Source: Aeromonas veronii (GTDB lineage Bacteria; Pseudomonadota; Gammaproteobacteria; Enterobacterales; Aeromonadaceae). From it: 64,000 bases of DNA. Below, piece after piece: positions 40,881-49,189 of the stretch. The notes under the pieces were generated by a model that ran no database searches, was not told the origin of the DNA, and worked only from the letters and a program-made list of their open reading frames with translations. Position 1 is the stretch's first letter. Every line of letters starts with the position of its first letter. Both the position numbers and the translations under genes were made by a program. Where the stretch lies: assembly GCF_040215105.1 (NCBI RefSeq), contig NZ_CP157875.1, positions 1,541,501 through 1,605,500 on the forward strand, in the 5' to 3' direction.

Positions 40881-42962
40881 ATGGATATCACACAGAAGAT
40901 TGGCGAAATAGAAGCAGAGCTTTCTCGGTTGAGCCAGCAGCATGAACAAGAAGCGGCGATGGTCCAGATGTTGCCACTGCGCTTTCAAAACAACATGGAA
41001 GCCTTCAAGAAATACATGCCAGATATTCATGATTTTTTCGTGGATTATCAGCCGGTGCGTCCATTTCGCTTCTTCTGCAATGAAAATGGCATTCCCAATC
41101 TTCTGTGGCTGGATACTGAAATAGCACTCTATGGTGAAGACCCCTTCGCCGATGCACAACACCAAATCACTGAAGTGCTCGAACAGAGTACGTTACAGTG
41201 TATTGACTTCGCCCCGCAATGGTATTTTGACGATCAAATTCATATCAAGTACAACAATGAAATTTCAAAGCTAAAGCAGAAATCCAGCCAGGGCAGTCCA
41301 CAACTCAAAGATGCCTCGAGCACGGATATTCCTTTGTCATTGATGTATGGTGTAGGACTCGGTTATCAACTGGGTTATCTTTACGAGCGATGCAAGATAA
41401 GGAATCTGTTTGCTTTTGAGCCAGACCTTGACCTGTTCTATGCCTCGCTGTTCTGTTTTGATTGGCATGCATTGCTGACATATATGGAGCAAGAGTCTCT
41501 GACTCTGCATCTATTCATCGGTGTTGACGAGAAGTTATTAGCTGCAGACATGATGGAGGCCTTGCATCGCAAGGGCGCTTTTTGGTCAGCCGCATACTTC
41601 TCTTTCCGTCACTACCATTCCCCCAAGTTGGATGCCCTTATTCAGCAAGTCGAAAATGAATTCTACTTGCTCAGAACCGGTTGGGGATTTTTCGATGACA
41701 ATGTGTACGCATTAGCCCACAGCCATACACACCTGCAAGACGGTACCCCATTCTTGAAGCGGGACCGAGACACCAGGCTGGCTGCGACATTGCCGGTCTT
41801 TGTGGTAGGCAATGGTCCTTCACTGGATCAAAGTATCGATTTTATTCGGCAACATCAGCATCAGGCCATCATTATTGCCTGTGGTACGGCGGTGAGTGCC
41901 CTCTATAAGGCTGATATCAAGCCTGATATTTATGTTGCCGTCGAACGCACCAAAAGTTCGGCCGATTTTCTGCGAATATTGAATGCAGATGACTTCATCA
42001 AAGATTGTGTCTTTCTGAGTGTCGATGTCATTCATCCTGAGTGCAAGGAATTCTTCCGTAAAACAGGGATAGCATTCAAGCCCAATGAACCCATGTATAA
42101 AATATTGTCCACGCGTTTTGGGTCAAAGTTTGAGTATGAAGCTATTCAGTACTCCAATCCTTTCGTAGGAAATACGGGAGTGAATTATGCCGCACTGTTA
42201 GGATTCAAGGAAGTATATCTATTTGGTATCGATAATGGCTATAAATCGGCGGACAAACACCATTCCAAACTAAGCCTTTATTACAATGAAAAACAAGAGG
42301 CAAAGTACCAACAGAACCTGAAAGACACCTTCCCAGCCCGAGCCAATTTTGGTGGAGAGGTTCGTATAAACCATCTGTTCGGACTGGCAATCCATAATAT
42401 GGAGCAGGTGCTAGCGACTCATCCTGATGTACATTGCATCAATAGCAGTGATGGGGCTTATATCAAGGGGGCTTCTCCCCGCCGTGTCGAGGCATTGATA
42501 CCGAACTGGTTTGATATTGACAAGCGGGCCGTCGTTGATGAGATCCTGACTAATTGTTTCCAGTCATTTGATGTTACCAGCATCGATTTCCAGGCTGCCA
42601 TCAACGTACCGCTGTTTCATGAGATCATCGAGAAATTGCGCCATGACTGGCAGAATGTGGATCGTGAACACAATACCATTCAACTGATGATGCAACGACA
42701 CCACGATTATCTGCTTTATCTCCTGATGAGCAATGAGGGGCATCTGTATCGGGTTCTGATTGGATCACTGAACTACTTCTACGCCAATATCATCAGCTTG
42801 ATGCTTGCCGAGATGAATAGTGATGCGACAGCACTTGCCGAAAAACTGGATGTCGCCATTGGCATACTGGAGCAGTTCTTTGACGATGCGAAGAGCATCT
42901 ACGCCGATGCACTAGAGCGGCATGATACCGCTTATTTTGTGGGGCTGAACGTATTCAAATAG
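40881..42962 (+). CDS. maf1: Maf-1 family (DUF115) flagellin glycosyltransferase
   Basis: This 693-residue motility accessory factor would transfer pseudaminic acid (or a derivative) from its CMP form to flagellin Ser/Thr residues in the cytoplasm. The central DUF115 domain contains VVGNGPSLDQSIDFI near residue 310 and FGIDNGYKSADKHHSK near residue 450. Flanking N- and C-terminal regions are helical. It follows the flagellar chaperone genes by 6 bp and closes that operon at a strong hairpin. The role matches Maf-1 of A. caviae and A. hydrophila by family and place. Confidence 0.9.
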   Translation: MDITQKIGEIEAELSRLSQQHEQEAAMVQMLPLRFQNNMEAFKKYMPDIHDFFVDYQPVRPFRFFCNENGIPNLLWLDTEIALYGEDPFADAQHQITEVLEQSTLQCIDFAPQWYFDDQIHIKYNNEISKLKQKSSQGSPQLKDASSTDIPLSLMYGVGLGYQLGYLYERCKIRNLFAFEPDLDLFYASLFCFDWHALLTYMEQESLTLHLFIGVDEKLLAADMMEALHRKGAFWSAAYFSFRHYHSPKLDALIQQVENEFYLLRTGWGFFDDNVYALAHSHTHLQDGTPFLKRDRDTRLAATLPVFVVGNGPSLDQSIDFIRQHQHQAIIIACGTAVSALYKADIKPDIYVAVERTKSSADFLRILNADDFIKDCVFLSVDVIHPECKEFFRKTGIAFKPNEPMYKILSTRFGSKFEYEAIQYSNPFVGNTGVNYAALLGFKEVYLFGIDNGYKSADKHHSKLSLYYNEKQEAKYQQNLKDTFPARANFGGEVRINHLFGLAIHNMEQVLATHPDVHCINSSDGAYIKGASPRRVEALIPNWFDIDKRAVVDEILTNCFQSFDVTSIDFQAAINVPLFHEIIEKLRHDWQNVDREHNTIQLMMQRHHDYLLYLLMSNEGHLYRVLIGSLNYFYANIISLMLAEMNSDATALAEKLDVAIGILEQFFDDAKSIYADALERHDTAYFVGLNVFK

Positions 42963-42970
42963 AGTGCCTT

Positions 42971-43002
42971 AAGAGGGCCTGATCATTGATCACGGCCCTC
43001 TT
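42971..43002. terminator. bidirectional terminator between maf1 and the convergent gene
   Basis: AAGAGGGCC (42971-42979) and GGCCCTCTT (42994-43002) form a perfect 9-bp stem enclosing a TGATCA-rich loop. It overlaps the last codons of the convergent 86-residue gene. Confidence 0.75.
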
Positions 43003-43243
43003 GGGTTGCCGAGTCCAACAGCATCACTAGCTCACCTTCCAGCCAGTCGGCCAGTCCCAGCCAGTCGCCACGCTCCTGGCAAGCCAACATTGCCGCGACC
43101 ATGCCGGCAATATTTGCATGCTGAGACACGGGAATTGTGGTCAGCACTTTCTCAATCAACACAGGCAAATGTTGCGCACTTTCCAGATGATGACCCAGTC
43201 GGAAGCGCTGGGCCAGGTTGATGCACTCTTGTCGCAGACTCAT
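42983..43243 (-). CDS. unrecognised 86-residue protein downstream of maf2
   Basis: This small helical protein (MSLRQECINLAQRFRLGHHLE...) overlaps the DUF115 gene by 4 bp and is convergent with maf1. Two helix-loop-helix segments (LIEKVLTTIP, MLACQERGDWLGLADWLEGELVMLL) suggest a helical bundle adaptor. It may be a partner of the adjoining Maf-2 protein; no family is recognised. Confidence 0.7.
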   Translation of the reverse strand: MSLRQECINLAQRFRLGHHLESAQHLPVLIEKVLTTIPVSQHANIAGMVAAMLACQERGDWLGLADWLEGELVMLLDSATQEGRDQ

Positions 43244-44529
43244 GATACAAACTCCGGATGATAATGACTCCCCAGGATCGCCGCGCCATCACGGCTGGTA
43301 TTCCAGAAGCGAGTCTGCGGATGCTTGGCGATGTAGCGTTCCAGCTCAATCTGATAAGTGGTGAAATTGGGATTGGTTGCCACTCGATGACCGTGGCCAT
43401 CCAGTGTCCAGCTGAACGTCTGGTGAGCGGTTGGTCCGAGTGCACCATCCTGCCAGCCGGTGTGGGTCTGCCCTCCCGGAAAAGCGAAGTCGCAACCCAG
43501 CAGGATTATGTCGCTGCAGCCCATGTTGACGGCGAGATCGACTGCAGGATGCAGGACGCTCCCACCTTGATGCAGCACCCCTTTGGGCAGTAACTCGCGC
43601 AGGCTCTGGTACATGGGGCTGATGGAATAGGCGGTGAGCCTTGGCCCGGGCCAGCTGTTCAATGTGACGTTAGGTACCATGGGGCTATAAACTAGGGGCA
43701 CTGTGATGAGACCGTCACTGGCCAGATGGTTCTGGGTCAAGCTGTCGTCGATGCAGACAACCAGATGAGGAGTGATGTGATGCTGCCTTAACGGGGCCAA
43801 TGCGGTATCAACACAGAGCAATTGCCAGTCTGGATGGCGGTCGAGCAATGCCGCCAAGCGGGAGAGGTGTTGCTGCAGTGTCGGACCACTGGCGATGACC
43901 AGCGCCGTCCCGTGAGGGGCTGAATCAAACAGACTGGTAACGTCACCGTCCGAACGTATCAATGGCAGGTTTTCAGTGAGTCTGGACTGGACACGTGCTG
44001 AGTCCGGCGAAAATCTCAACTTGGTATACTCGGCCGAGATTTCACTGATCAATCGGCCACGGATACGGCTGGCGGTTGTCTCCGCCAGTTCCAGCTCACT
44101 GGGGATGGCGAAGAAGGGCAATGAGATTTCAGTTTCATCACTGGCCAGACTGAGCTGGATCCTGGGATCTTGCAGCCACTCCATTTCCAGCAATGCCAGC
44201 AGCAGTGTAAACAAGGCGTGGTTCAGGATGTGGATATGCAGTCGTTCCAGATCCGGGCGGGCCAGCAAAAGAGGAGGCAAATCCCCAAGGGCAGTACCAT
44301 AGAGATGTAGTTCACGCGCATCTGGCAGGCTGTTGGCCTGCAACTGCGCCTCCGCGATACGGTCATGGCGGCTGCTGAGCTGAATATGATTGACCAGGAG
44401 CGTGCTCCCCGCGCCTTCGCACAGTTCGACCTGCAGCTCCCCCAATTGGGCATTGGATAGCGTGATGGCCAGAGTGGGCCAGCGTTCTTCTATCATCGCC
44501 AGCTGATGGCGAAGCAACTCTTCATTCAT
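43240..44529 (-). CDS. maf2: Maf-2 type DUF115 protein
   Basis: This 429-residue protein has the DUF115 core: VIASGPTLQQHLSRLAALLDRHPDWQLLCVDTALAPL near residue 215 and ILLGCDFAFPGGQTHTGW near residue 350. It is shorter than Maf-1 and lacks its N-terminal extension. In Aeromonas a second Maf-like gene next to the pseudaminic acid genes is common. It overlaps pseI by 8 bp, placing it in the pseF-pseG-pseI operon. It may glycosylate a different acceptor or sites from Maf-1. Confidence 0.82.
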   Translation of the reverse strand: MNEELLRHQLAMIEERWPTLAITLSNAQLGELQVELCEGAGSTLLVNHIQLSSRHDRIAEAQLQANSLPDARELHLYGTALGDLPPLLLARPDLERLHIHILNHALFTLLLALLEMEWLQDPRIQLSLASDETEISLPFFAIPSELELAETTASRIRGRLISEISAEYTKLRFSPDSARVQSRLTENLPLIRSDGDVTSLFDSAPHGTALVIASGPTLQQHLSRLAALLDRHPDWQLLCVDTALAPLRQHHITPHLVVCIDDSLTQNHLASDGLITVPLVYSPMVPNVTLNSWPGPRLTAYSISPMYQSLRELLPKGVLHQGGSVLHPAVDLAVNMGCSDIILLGCDFAFPGGQTHTGWQDGALGPTAHQTFSWTLDGHGHRVATNPNFTTYQIELERYIAKHPQTRFWNTSRDGAAILGSHYHPEFVS

Positions 44530-45568
44530 CCTGTGCTATCCACTCCCAGTTCAGCGGTTGGTTGGCGTCCATACTCCGGGTGACCCGCTTGCCGAGCAGG
44601 CGATCGTAATCGGCAGGGGGGAGGCCAAGGGCCGGTCGGACCGATTTGATATGAGCCTCGGTCAGGCGCTCTCCAGCGGCTATCTCCTTGATCAGATAGA
44701 GAGAGCGGCGAAATGCGCGGTTGTCCTGCTCGCTGGGGGTGAGCTGATAATCGGCGACACCGAGTGCGGTATGGGCTGTATTGACCGAGGTCACAAGCTC
44801 GGTTAACTCTGCGGGTTCCATGGAGAAGGCGCAATCCGGCCCGCCATCGGCGCGTGCCAGGGTGAAGTGCTTCTCGATGACGGTGGCTCCAAGGGCAGTG
44901 GCAGCAATGGCAGTGGCTGCACCCAGGGTGTGATCGGAGAGACCCACTTCGACTCCGAAGCGCTGGCGCATCATGGGGATTGCATGCAGGTTGTACTCAG
45001 CCGCCGGCGCCGGGTAGCCGCTGACGCAGTGCAGCAGGGCCAGCTGGCCATTGCCGTGCTTGAGCGCCATCTCGACCGCAGCGGCGATCTCGGCTTCATT
45101 TGCCATGCCGGTGGACATGATGAGGGGTTTGCCGGTCTGCGCGGCATGACGGATGAGGGGCAGGTCAACCAATTCGAAAGAGGCGATCTTGTAGGCCGGG
45201 CACTCTAGCGATTCGAGCAGATCGACAGCGCTGAAATCGAATGGGCTGCTGAAAACCGTGAGCCCCAGCTCACGTCCCTTGGCAAACAGTGCCTGATGCC
45301 ACTCCCAAGGGGTATGAGCCCACTCGTAGAGGTCATACAGACTGTGGCCATCCCACAAGCCGCCATGGATCTGGAATTCGGGGCGATCGCTTTTGAGAGT
45401 GATGGTATCGGGACGATAGGTTTGCAGTTTGACTGCACTGGCTCCCGCCTCCTTGGCCGCGGTCATGATGGCCAGGGCGCGAGTCAGGTCTCCGTTGTGA
45501 TTGGCCGACAATTCGGCGATCACATAGGGGCGCTGAGTCGGGCCGATGGATTGATGGGCAATCTGCAT
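44522..45568 (-). CDS. pseI: pseudaminic acid synthase
   Basis: This 348-residue NeuB-family enzyme condenses 6-deoxy-AltdiNAc with phosphoenolpyruvate to pseudaminic acid. It shows the NeuB TIM barrel opening (VIAELSANHNGDLTRALAIM), the active-site segment KLQTYRPDTITLKS, and GLSDHTLG near residue 205. The C-terminal SAF (antifreeze-like) domain includes RRSLYLIKEIAAGERLTEAHIKSVRP. PseI is favoured over NeuB by the neighbouring pseG and pseF. It corresponds to neuB of the A. caviae flm locus. Confidence 0.92.
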   Translation of the reverse strand: MQIAHQSIGPTQRPYVIAELSANHNGDLTRALAIMTAAKEAGASAVKLQTYRPDTITLKSDRPEFQIHGGLWDGHSLYDLYEWAHTPWEWHQALFAKGRELGLTVFSSPFDFSAVDLLESLECPAYKIASFELVDLPLIRHAAQTGKPLIMSTGMANEAEIAAAVEMALKHGNGQLALLHCVSGYPAPAAEYNLHAIPMMRQRFGVEVGLSDHTLGAATAIAATALGATVIEKHFTLARADGGPDCAFSMEPAELTELVTSVNTAHTALGVADYQLTPSEQDNRAFRRSLYLIKEIAAGERLTEAHIKSVRPALGLPPADYDRLLGKRVTRSMDANQPLNWEWIAQDE

Positions 45569-45574
45569 CTGTGA

Positions 45575-46831
45575 TTAGGTTCCTGCGCCAAGTAGCCAAC
45601 CAGATGGCGCCGACAACCAGGGGGAGGGCGGCGTCACTTGCGGCGGGTTGGCAAGATAGAGTGGAAAATGAGAGAAAATGATTAGCAAGCGATGTGCCAG
45701 CTCTTGCCAATCTTCGGATCTGAGTGGGCGATGTGCCTGCCAATGCAGTTGTTGGCCGGCGAGTTCTAGATTGAGTAGTGGCATCCCTTTATGCAGAAGT
45801 TGCCACGCTTGCCCCTCTGGCAGCAGTTGATAGTTGGTCTGAGGCAGCAACCAGGCAATGAGACGATCGAGCCCCAATCCATCCACTTGTTGCTGACCAC
45901 GTTGACGATAGACCTCAGCTCGCCGTTCGAGTGAAAGCAAGGCCTGCTCGAGGCGTGCCGGTTCGGCCAGCTCACTTAGCGTCATGCGTTCGGCCAGCTG
46001 GAAGCGGGCGATCACTTCATCGTTGAACTGCTGGTTGTCGACGATGGGGACCGCCAGGGTTGGCAGCCCGAGGCAGGCTCGCTCCCAAGTCATGCCACCT
46101 GCCGCACCGATGGCAAAATCGTGCCGCGCCATCAGCAGTGCCATCTGATCGCTTTGGCGCAACAAATCGATGTGAAGATCGGGCTGCTCGGCCACTTTTT
46201 GCTGCAACTGGTCCCATAGAGGATTGGCCGAGCCGGCCACCAGAGTCCACGACATGTTTTTTGCCCAAGGCAATTGGGCCAAGGTATTGAGGGTGATGAG
46301 ACAAGCACCGGCCGGGTCGGCGCCGCCAAAGCAGATGAGACCACGCCGCCATTGGGCGATGTTTCGGCGAGCAAGCTGGCGATAGGCAGGGCGCAGCAGC
46401 GCATAATCCGTACCGAGCAGCAGTCGGCAATTGTCAGGGATCAGGGTCTGATAGTCGGCCTTGGTGCGCAAGGGCCCCTGATCCAGCAGCAATTGACTGT
46501 GGTGTGGCCTATCTGCCAGATCGTCGAGTACGAGCAATTGACCGCAGTGCTGGGCCAGAGAGGCTTCAAGGGACTGTGCGATGACGTAGTGATCGATGAC
46601 AAGCCAGGCGGGTCGTAAATGAGGCAAGGGGCCCACATCATCCAGTGCAGCAAGAGGGTGATAGCGGTGTTGCTTGAGTAGGGATTGCAGGTGAGATGGC
46701 AATTCATGGCAAAGAAAGTGACACTCGGCCCCCGCCACTTGCAATCGATCGGCGATGGCCAGGCAGCGCATCAGATGGCCCAACCCTATCTCGGGGCCTG
46801 CGTCGAGCCGAAACGCGACCTCAAGCGTCAT
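45575..46831 (-). CDS. pseG: UDP-sugar hydrolase PseG with extra C-terminal region
   Basis: PseG removes UDP from the 2,4-diacetamido sugar to give 6-deoxy-AltdiNAc. The start (FRLDAGPEIGLGHLMRCLAIAD), the GT-B-like pattern with CFGGADPAGACL near residue 165, and GAAGGMTWERACLGLP near residue 245 are typical. At 418 residues it is about 70-90 residues longer than ordinary PseG. The additional tail (after about residue 325) is Leu/Trp/Pro-rich and unrecognised. It overlaps pseF by 11 bp and ends 7 bp before pseI. Confidence 0.9.
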   Translation of the reverse strand: MTLEVAFRLDAGPEIGLGHLMRCLAIADRLQVAGAECHFLCHELPSHLQSLLKQHRYHPLAALDDVGPLPHLRPAWLVIDHYVIAQSLEASLAQHCGQLLVLDDLADRPHHSQLLLDQGPLRTKADYQTLIPDNCRLLLGTDYALLRPAYRQLARRNIAQWRRGLICFGGADPAGACLITLNTLAQLPWAKNMSWTLVAGSANPLWDQLQQKVAEQPDLHIDLLRQSDQMALLMARHDFAIGAAGGMTWERACLGLPTLAVPIVDNQQFNDEVIARFQLAERMTLSELAEPARLEQALLSLERRAEVYRQRGQQQVDGLGLDRLIAWLLPQTNYQLLPEGQAWQLLHKGMPLLNLELAGQQLHWQAHRPLRSEDWQELAHRLLIIFSHFPLYLANPPQVTPPSPWLSAPSGWLLGAGT

Positions 46832-47516
46832 GCTGTTGCAACGCCCGATAGAGTAGCTCGGCCAGGTGCCAATCCTCAGGCGTATCGATATCGACCACCC
46901 TGTGCCTTGGCAAGATATGGCCTACGCCGTTGCCACCTACCGGACTGATGTTCCCCAGCCAGGCTGCACGACTTCCCCAATAGAACTGCCCCGCATCTTG
47001 ATAGGCAGGCTCCAGATCCTGGGAACGCAGGGCCATCTGCTCGGGCCAGAAGGGAGTGACGCATCCTCGTTCATCCATGCGTACCGCTCGTTGAATGGGG
47101 AAGCCAAACTCCGCGACCGTGTAAACGAAGGGGGCCTGACTCGCGAGCAGATACTGATGTGCACGCTTTAGGTCATCGGCCTGGATGAGGGGGACAGTGG
47201 CATAGATGCAGCAATAGTGTTCGGCGGTCATGCCCAGGTGGTCGAGTTGCCGGATGGCATCGATCACCACGGGGGTGGTGCCGGTATGATCATCAGCGAG
47301 GTTGGCGGCACGTAAAAAAGGTACCTCGGCACCGAGTTCACGCGCAACGCCGGCTACTTCCTCATCATCGGTGGAGACCACGATATGGCTGAAGCACCCA
47401 GCTGCACGGGCCGCATTGATGGCGTAAGCAAGCATGGGTTGGCCACAGAATGCGCGGATGTTCTTGTGTGGAATACGCTTGCTGCCGCCTCGGGCCGGAA
47501 TGATGGCGATGGCCAT
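46821..47516 (-). CDS. pseF: pseudaminic acid cytidylyltransferase
   Basis: This 231-residue NeuA/KdsB-type enzyme makes CMP-pseudaminic acid. The nucleotide-binding start IIPARGGSKRIPHKN and TDDEE near residue 50 are diagnostic, and VVDIDTPEDW lies near the end. It leads the leftward operon pseF-pseG-pseI-maf2. The divergent gap to the GNAT operon (47517-47685) is AT-rich and probably contains both promoters. It corresponds to neuA of the A. caviae flm locus. Confidence 0.93.
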   Translation of the reverse strand: MAIAIIPARGGSKRIPHKNIRAFCGQPMLAYAINAARAAGCFSHIVVSTDDEEVAGVARELGAEVPFLRAANLADDHTGTTPVVIDAIRQLDHLGMTAEHYCCIYATVPLIQADDLKRAHQYLLASQAPFVYTVAEFGFPIQRAVRMDERGCVTPFWPEQMALRSQDLEPAYQDAGQFYWGSRAAWLGNISPVGGNGVGHILPRHRVVDIDTPEDWHLAELLYRALQQHDA

Positions 47517-47685
47517 GATACAAACTCTCTCAAGATGTGGTGATTGTCGAGATTATTGCGGACAACTCATTGATTATTTTTGATATTATATCGACTTTCT
47601 AACGAATATTACTGATTTTTGCTACGGAGTTGCCCCATTGTGGTCGATAACCTAGGCAAGTCGTGAACAATAAGTGGTACCAAGC

Positions 47686-48210
47686 ATGAGCTACGGTGTC
47701 GAATTGCGTCCGCTGGAACCCTGGGACTTGCCCATCCTGAGACGCTGGCGCAATCGGGATGAAGTGCGCTTGCAAATGGTTGACCAGGCGCTTGTTTCTC
47801 CTCACCAGCAGCGGCAGTGGTTCGTTGCCAGCCAAGAACGGCCGGATCAGCGTCATTGGGTGCTCTGGTGCAAGGGGATGCGGGCGGGCTATGTCAACCT
47901 GAAAGGGGCGCACAGAGGCAGTTTGCAGTCTCAGGCCATGGCAGATGCAGGCCTCTATCTGGGCACATCTCCTGTACGTCACCCCATGCTGGGCATTGCC
48001 GCTGCCTTGTCACAACTGGATCAGGCATTCGATGGCTTGAATATTGGCCTTATCCGAACCCTGGTGCGGGAAGGCAATGATGCTGCCTTACGTTTGAATG
48101 AGCAATTGGGCTATCGTCAATTGGGCTATGATAGTGGGTTTGTCTCGCTTGAGCTAAATCCTGTGGATTATTATGCTGCCCGCGAACGGCTGCGGAGATT
48201 TTTCAGATGA
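47686..48210 (+). CDS. GNAT acetyltransferase, probable PseH role
   Basis: This 174-residue GNAT protein (RPLEPWDLPILRRWRNRDEVR..., with NDAALRLNEQLGYRQLG near the end) resembles PseH, which N-acetylates the 4-amino sugar in pseudaminic acid synthesis with acetyl-CoA. It is divergent from pseF and heads an operon of acyl-handling genes, with a 4-bp overlap to the ACP gene. An alternative is that it transfers an acyl group delivered by that ACP. I start at ATG 47686; the upstream in-frame GTG has no better site. Confidence 0.8.
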   Translation: MSYGVELRPLEPWDLPILRRWRNRDEVRLQMVDQALVSPHQQRQWFVASQERPDQRHWVLWCKGMRAGYVNLKGAHRGSLQSQAMADAGLYLGTSPVRHPMLGIAAALSQLDQAFDGLNIGLIRTLVREGNDAALRLNEQLGYRQLGYDSGFVSLELNPVDYYAARERLRRFFR

Positions 48211-48440
48211 CAATATCTTTGGAACAGGTTTTTGCCGATGCCCTGGGGATCGAGCTCAATACCGTCAGTGATACATTGGCCTACAACAGCATCCCTCAGT
48301 GGGATTCTGTCGCGCATATGGGCTTGATTGCTCACCTGGAGGATCACTACGGCGTCCTGCTCGATACCGATGACATCATCGACATGAGCTCGGTCGCCAA
48401 AGCTCGCGAGATCCTGGCCAAATACGAGGCCGCTCTCTAA
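48207..48440 (+). CDS. acyl carrier protein
   Basis: This 77-residue acyl carrier protein has the phosphopantetheine attachment Ser in WDSVAHMGLI near residue 35, surrounded by acidic helices (EDHYGVLLDTDDIIDM). It is separate from the housekeeping fatty-acid ACP, since it is coupled by overlap to the GNAT gene and by one base to the reductase gene. It probably carries a special acyl group used in decorating the flagellar sugar. Confidence 0.9.
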   Translation: MTISLEQVFADALGIELNTVSDTLAYNSIPQWDSVAHMGLIAHLEDHYGVLLDTDDIIDMSSVAKAREILAKYEAAL

Positions 48441-49189
48441 TGATGACGCTGTTGCGGGGCAAGCGGGCGCTGATCACCGGCGCCGGGCGCGGCATCGGTC
48501 TGGCCATCGCTCGCCAGTTCGCCGCACAGGGGGCCGAGCTGTGGTTGGGGGGACGTGATGAATCCGCTCTGTGCCGGGTCGCGGCAGAGCTAACCACCGA
48601 GTTTGGTGTTCCCTGTCAGCCCTTGTGTTTCGATGTGGCCGAGCCGCAGGCGGTCAAGCAAGCTTTCCAGCAACTGTTTTCCCAGACTCGCCAGCTGGAT
48701 GTACTGGTCAACAACGCCGGAGTGCTTGAGGATGCCCTGCTTGGCATGGTCAGCCAGGCGCAGCTGGACAAGACGTTCAGTCACAACGCCTTCAGTGTGC
48801 TCTATTGCAGTCAGTATGCTGCTCGCCTGATGCAGCGTAGTGGCGGTGGCAGCATCATCAATATGGCTTCTTTGATGGGATGCGTAGGGGCGGCCGGACT
48901 CAGCAGCTATGCCGGCAGCAAGGCGGCGGTGATTGGCATTACCCAGTCTCTGGCCAAGGAGCTGGCCGCAAGCCAGATCCGGGTCAATGCCATCGCCCCA
49001 GGTTTTATCGATACCGACATGGCGCGTTCGTTGCCATCCGCCAAGTTTGACGAACGGGTGGCCAGCATCGCCATGGGGCGTATCGGCACTCCGGACGAGG
49101 TGGCAAAGGTGGCCCTGTTCCTGGCCTCGGATATGTCCTGCTATGTCACGGGCCAGGTGATCGGGGTCGACGGGGGAATGCTGATTTGA
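48440..49189 (+). CDS. SDR-family 3-oxoacyl-ACP reductase-like protein
   Basis: This 249-residue short-chain dehydrogenase has the cofactor motif TGAGRGIGLAIA near residue 12, NNAG near residue 90, and the catalytic Ser-Tyr-Lys set (INMASLMG, SSYAGSKAAV) near residues 138-155. It resembles FabG, which reduces 3-oxoacyl-ACP with NADPH, and the ACP gene next to it supports an ACP-bound substrate. It is joined to its neighbours by stop-start overlaps on both sides. Confidence 0.88.
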   Translation: MMTLLRGKRALITGAGRGIGLAIARQFAAQGAELWLGGRDESALCRVAAELTTEFGVPCQPLCFDVAEPQAVKQAFQQLFSQTRQLDVLVNNAGVLEDALLGMVSQAQLDKTFSHNAFSVLYCSQYAARLMQRSGGGSIINMASLMGCVGAAGLSSYAGSKAAVIGITQSLAKELAASQIRVNAIAPGFIDTDMARSLPSAKFDERVASIAMGRIGTPDEVAKVALFLASDMSCYVTGQVIGVDGGMLI

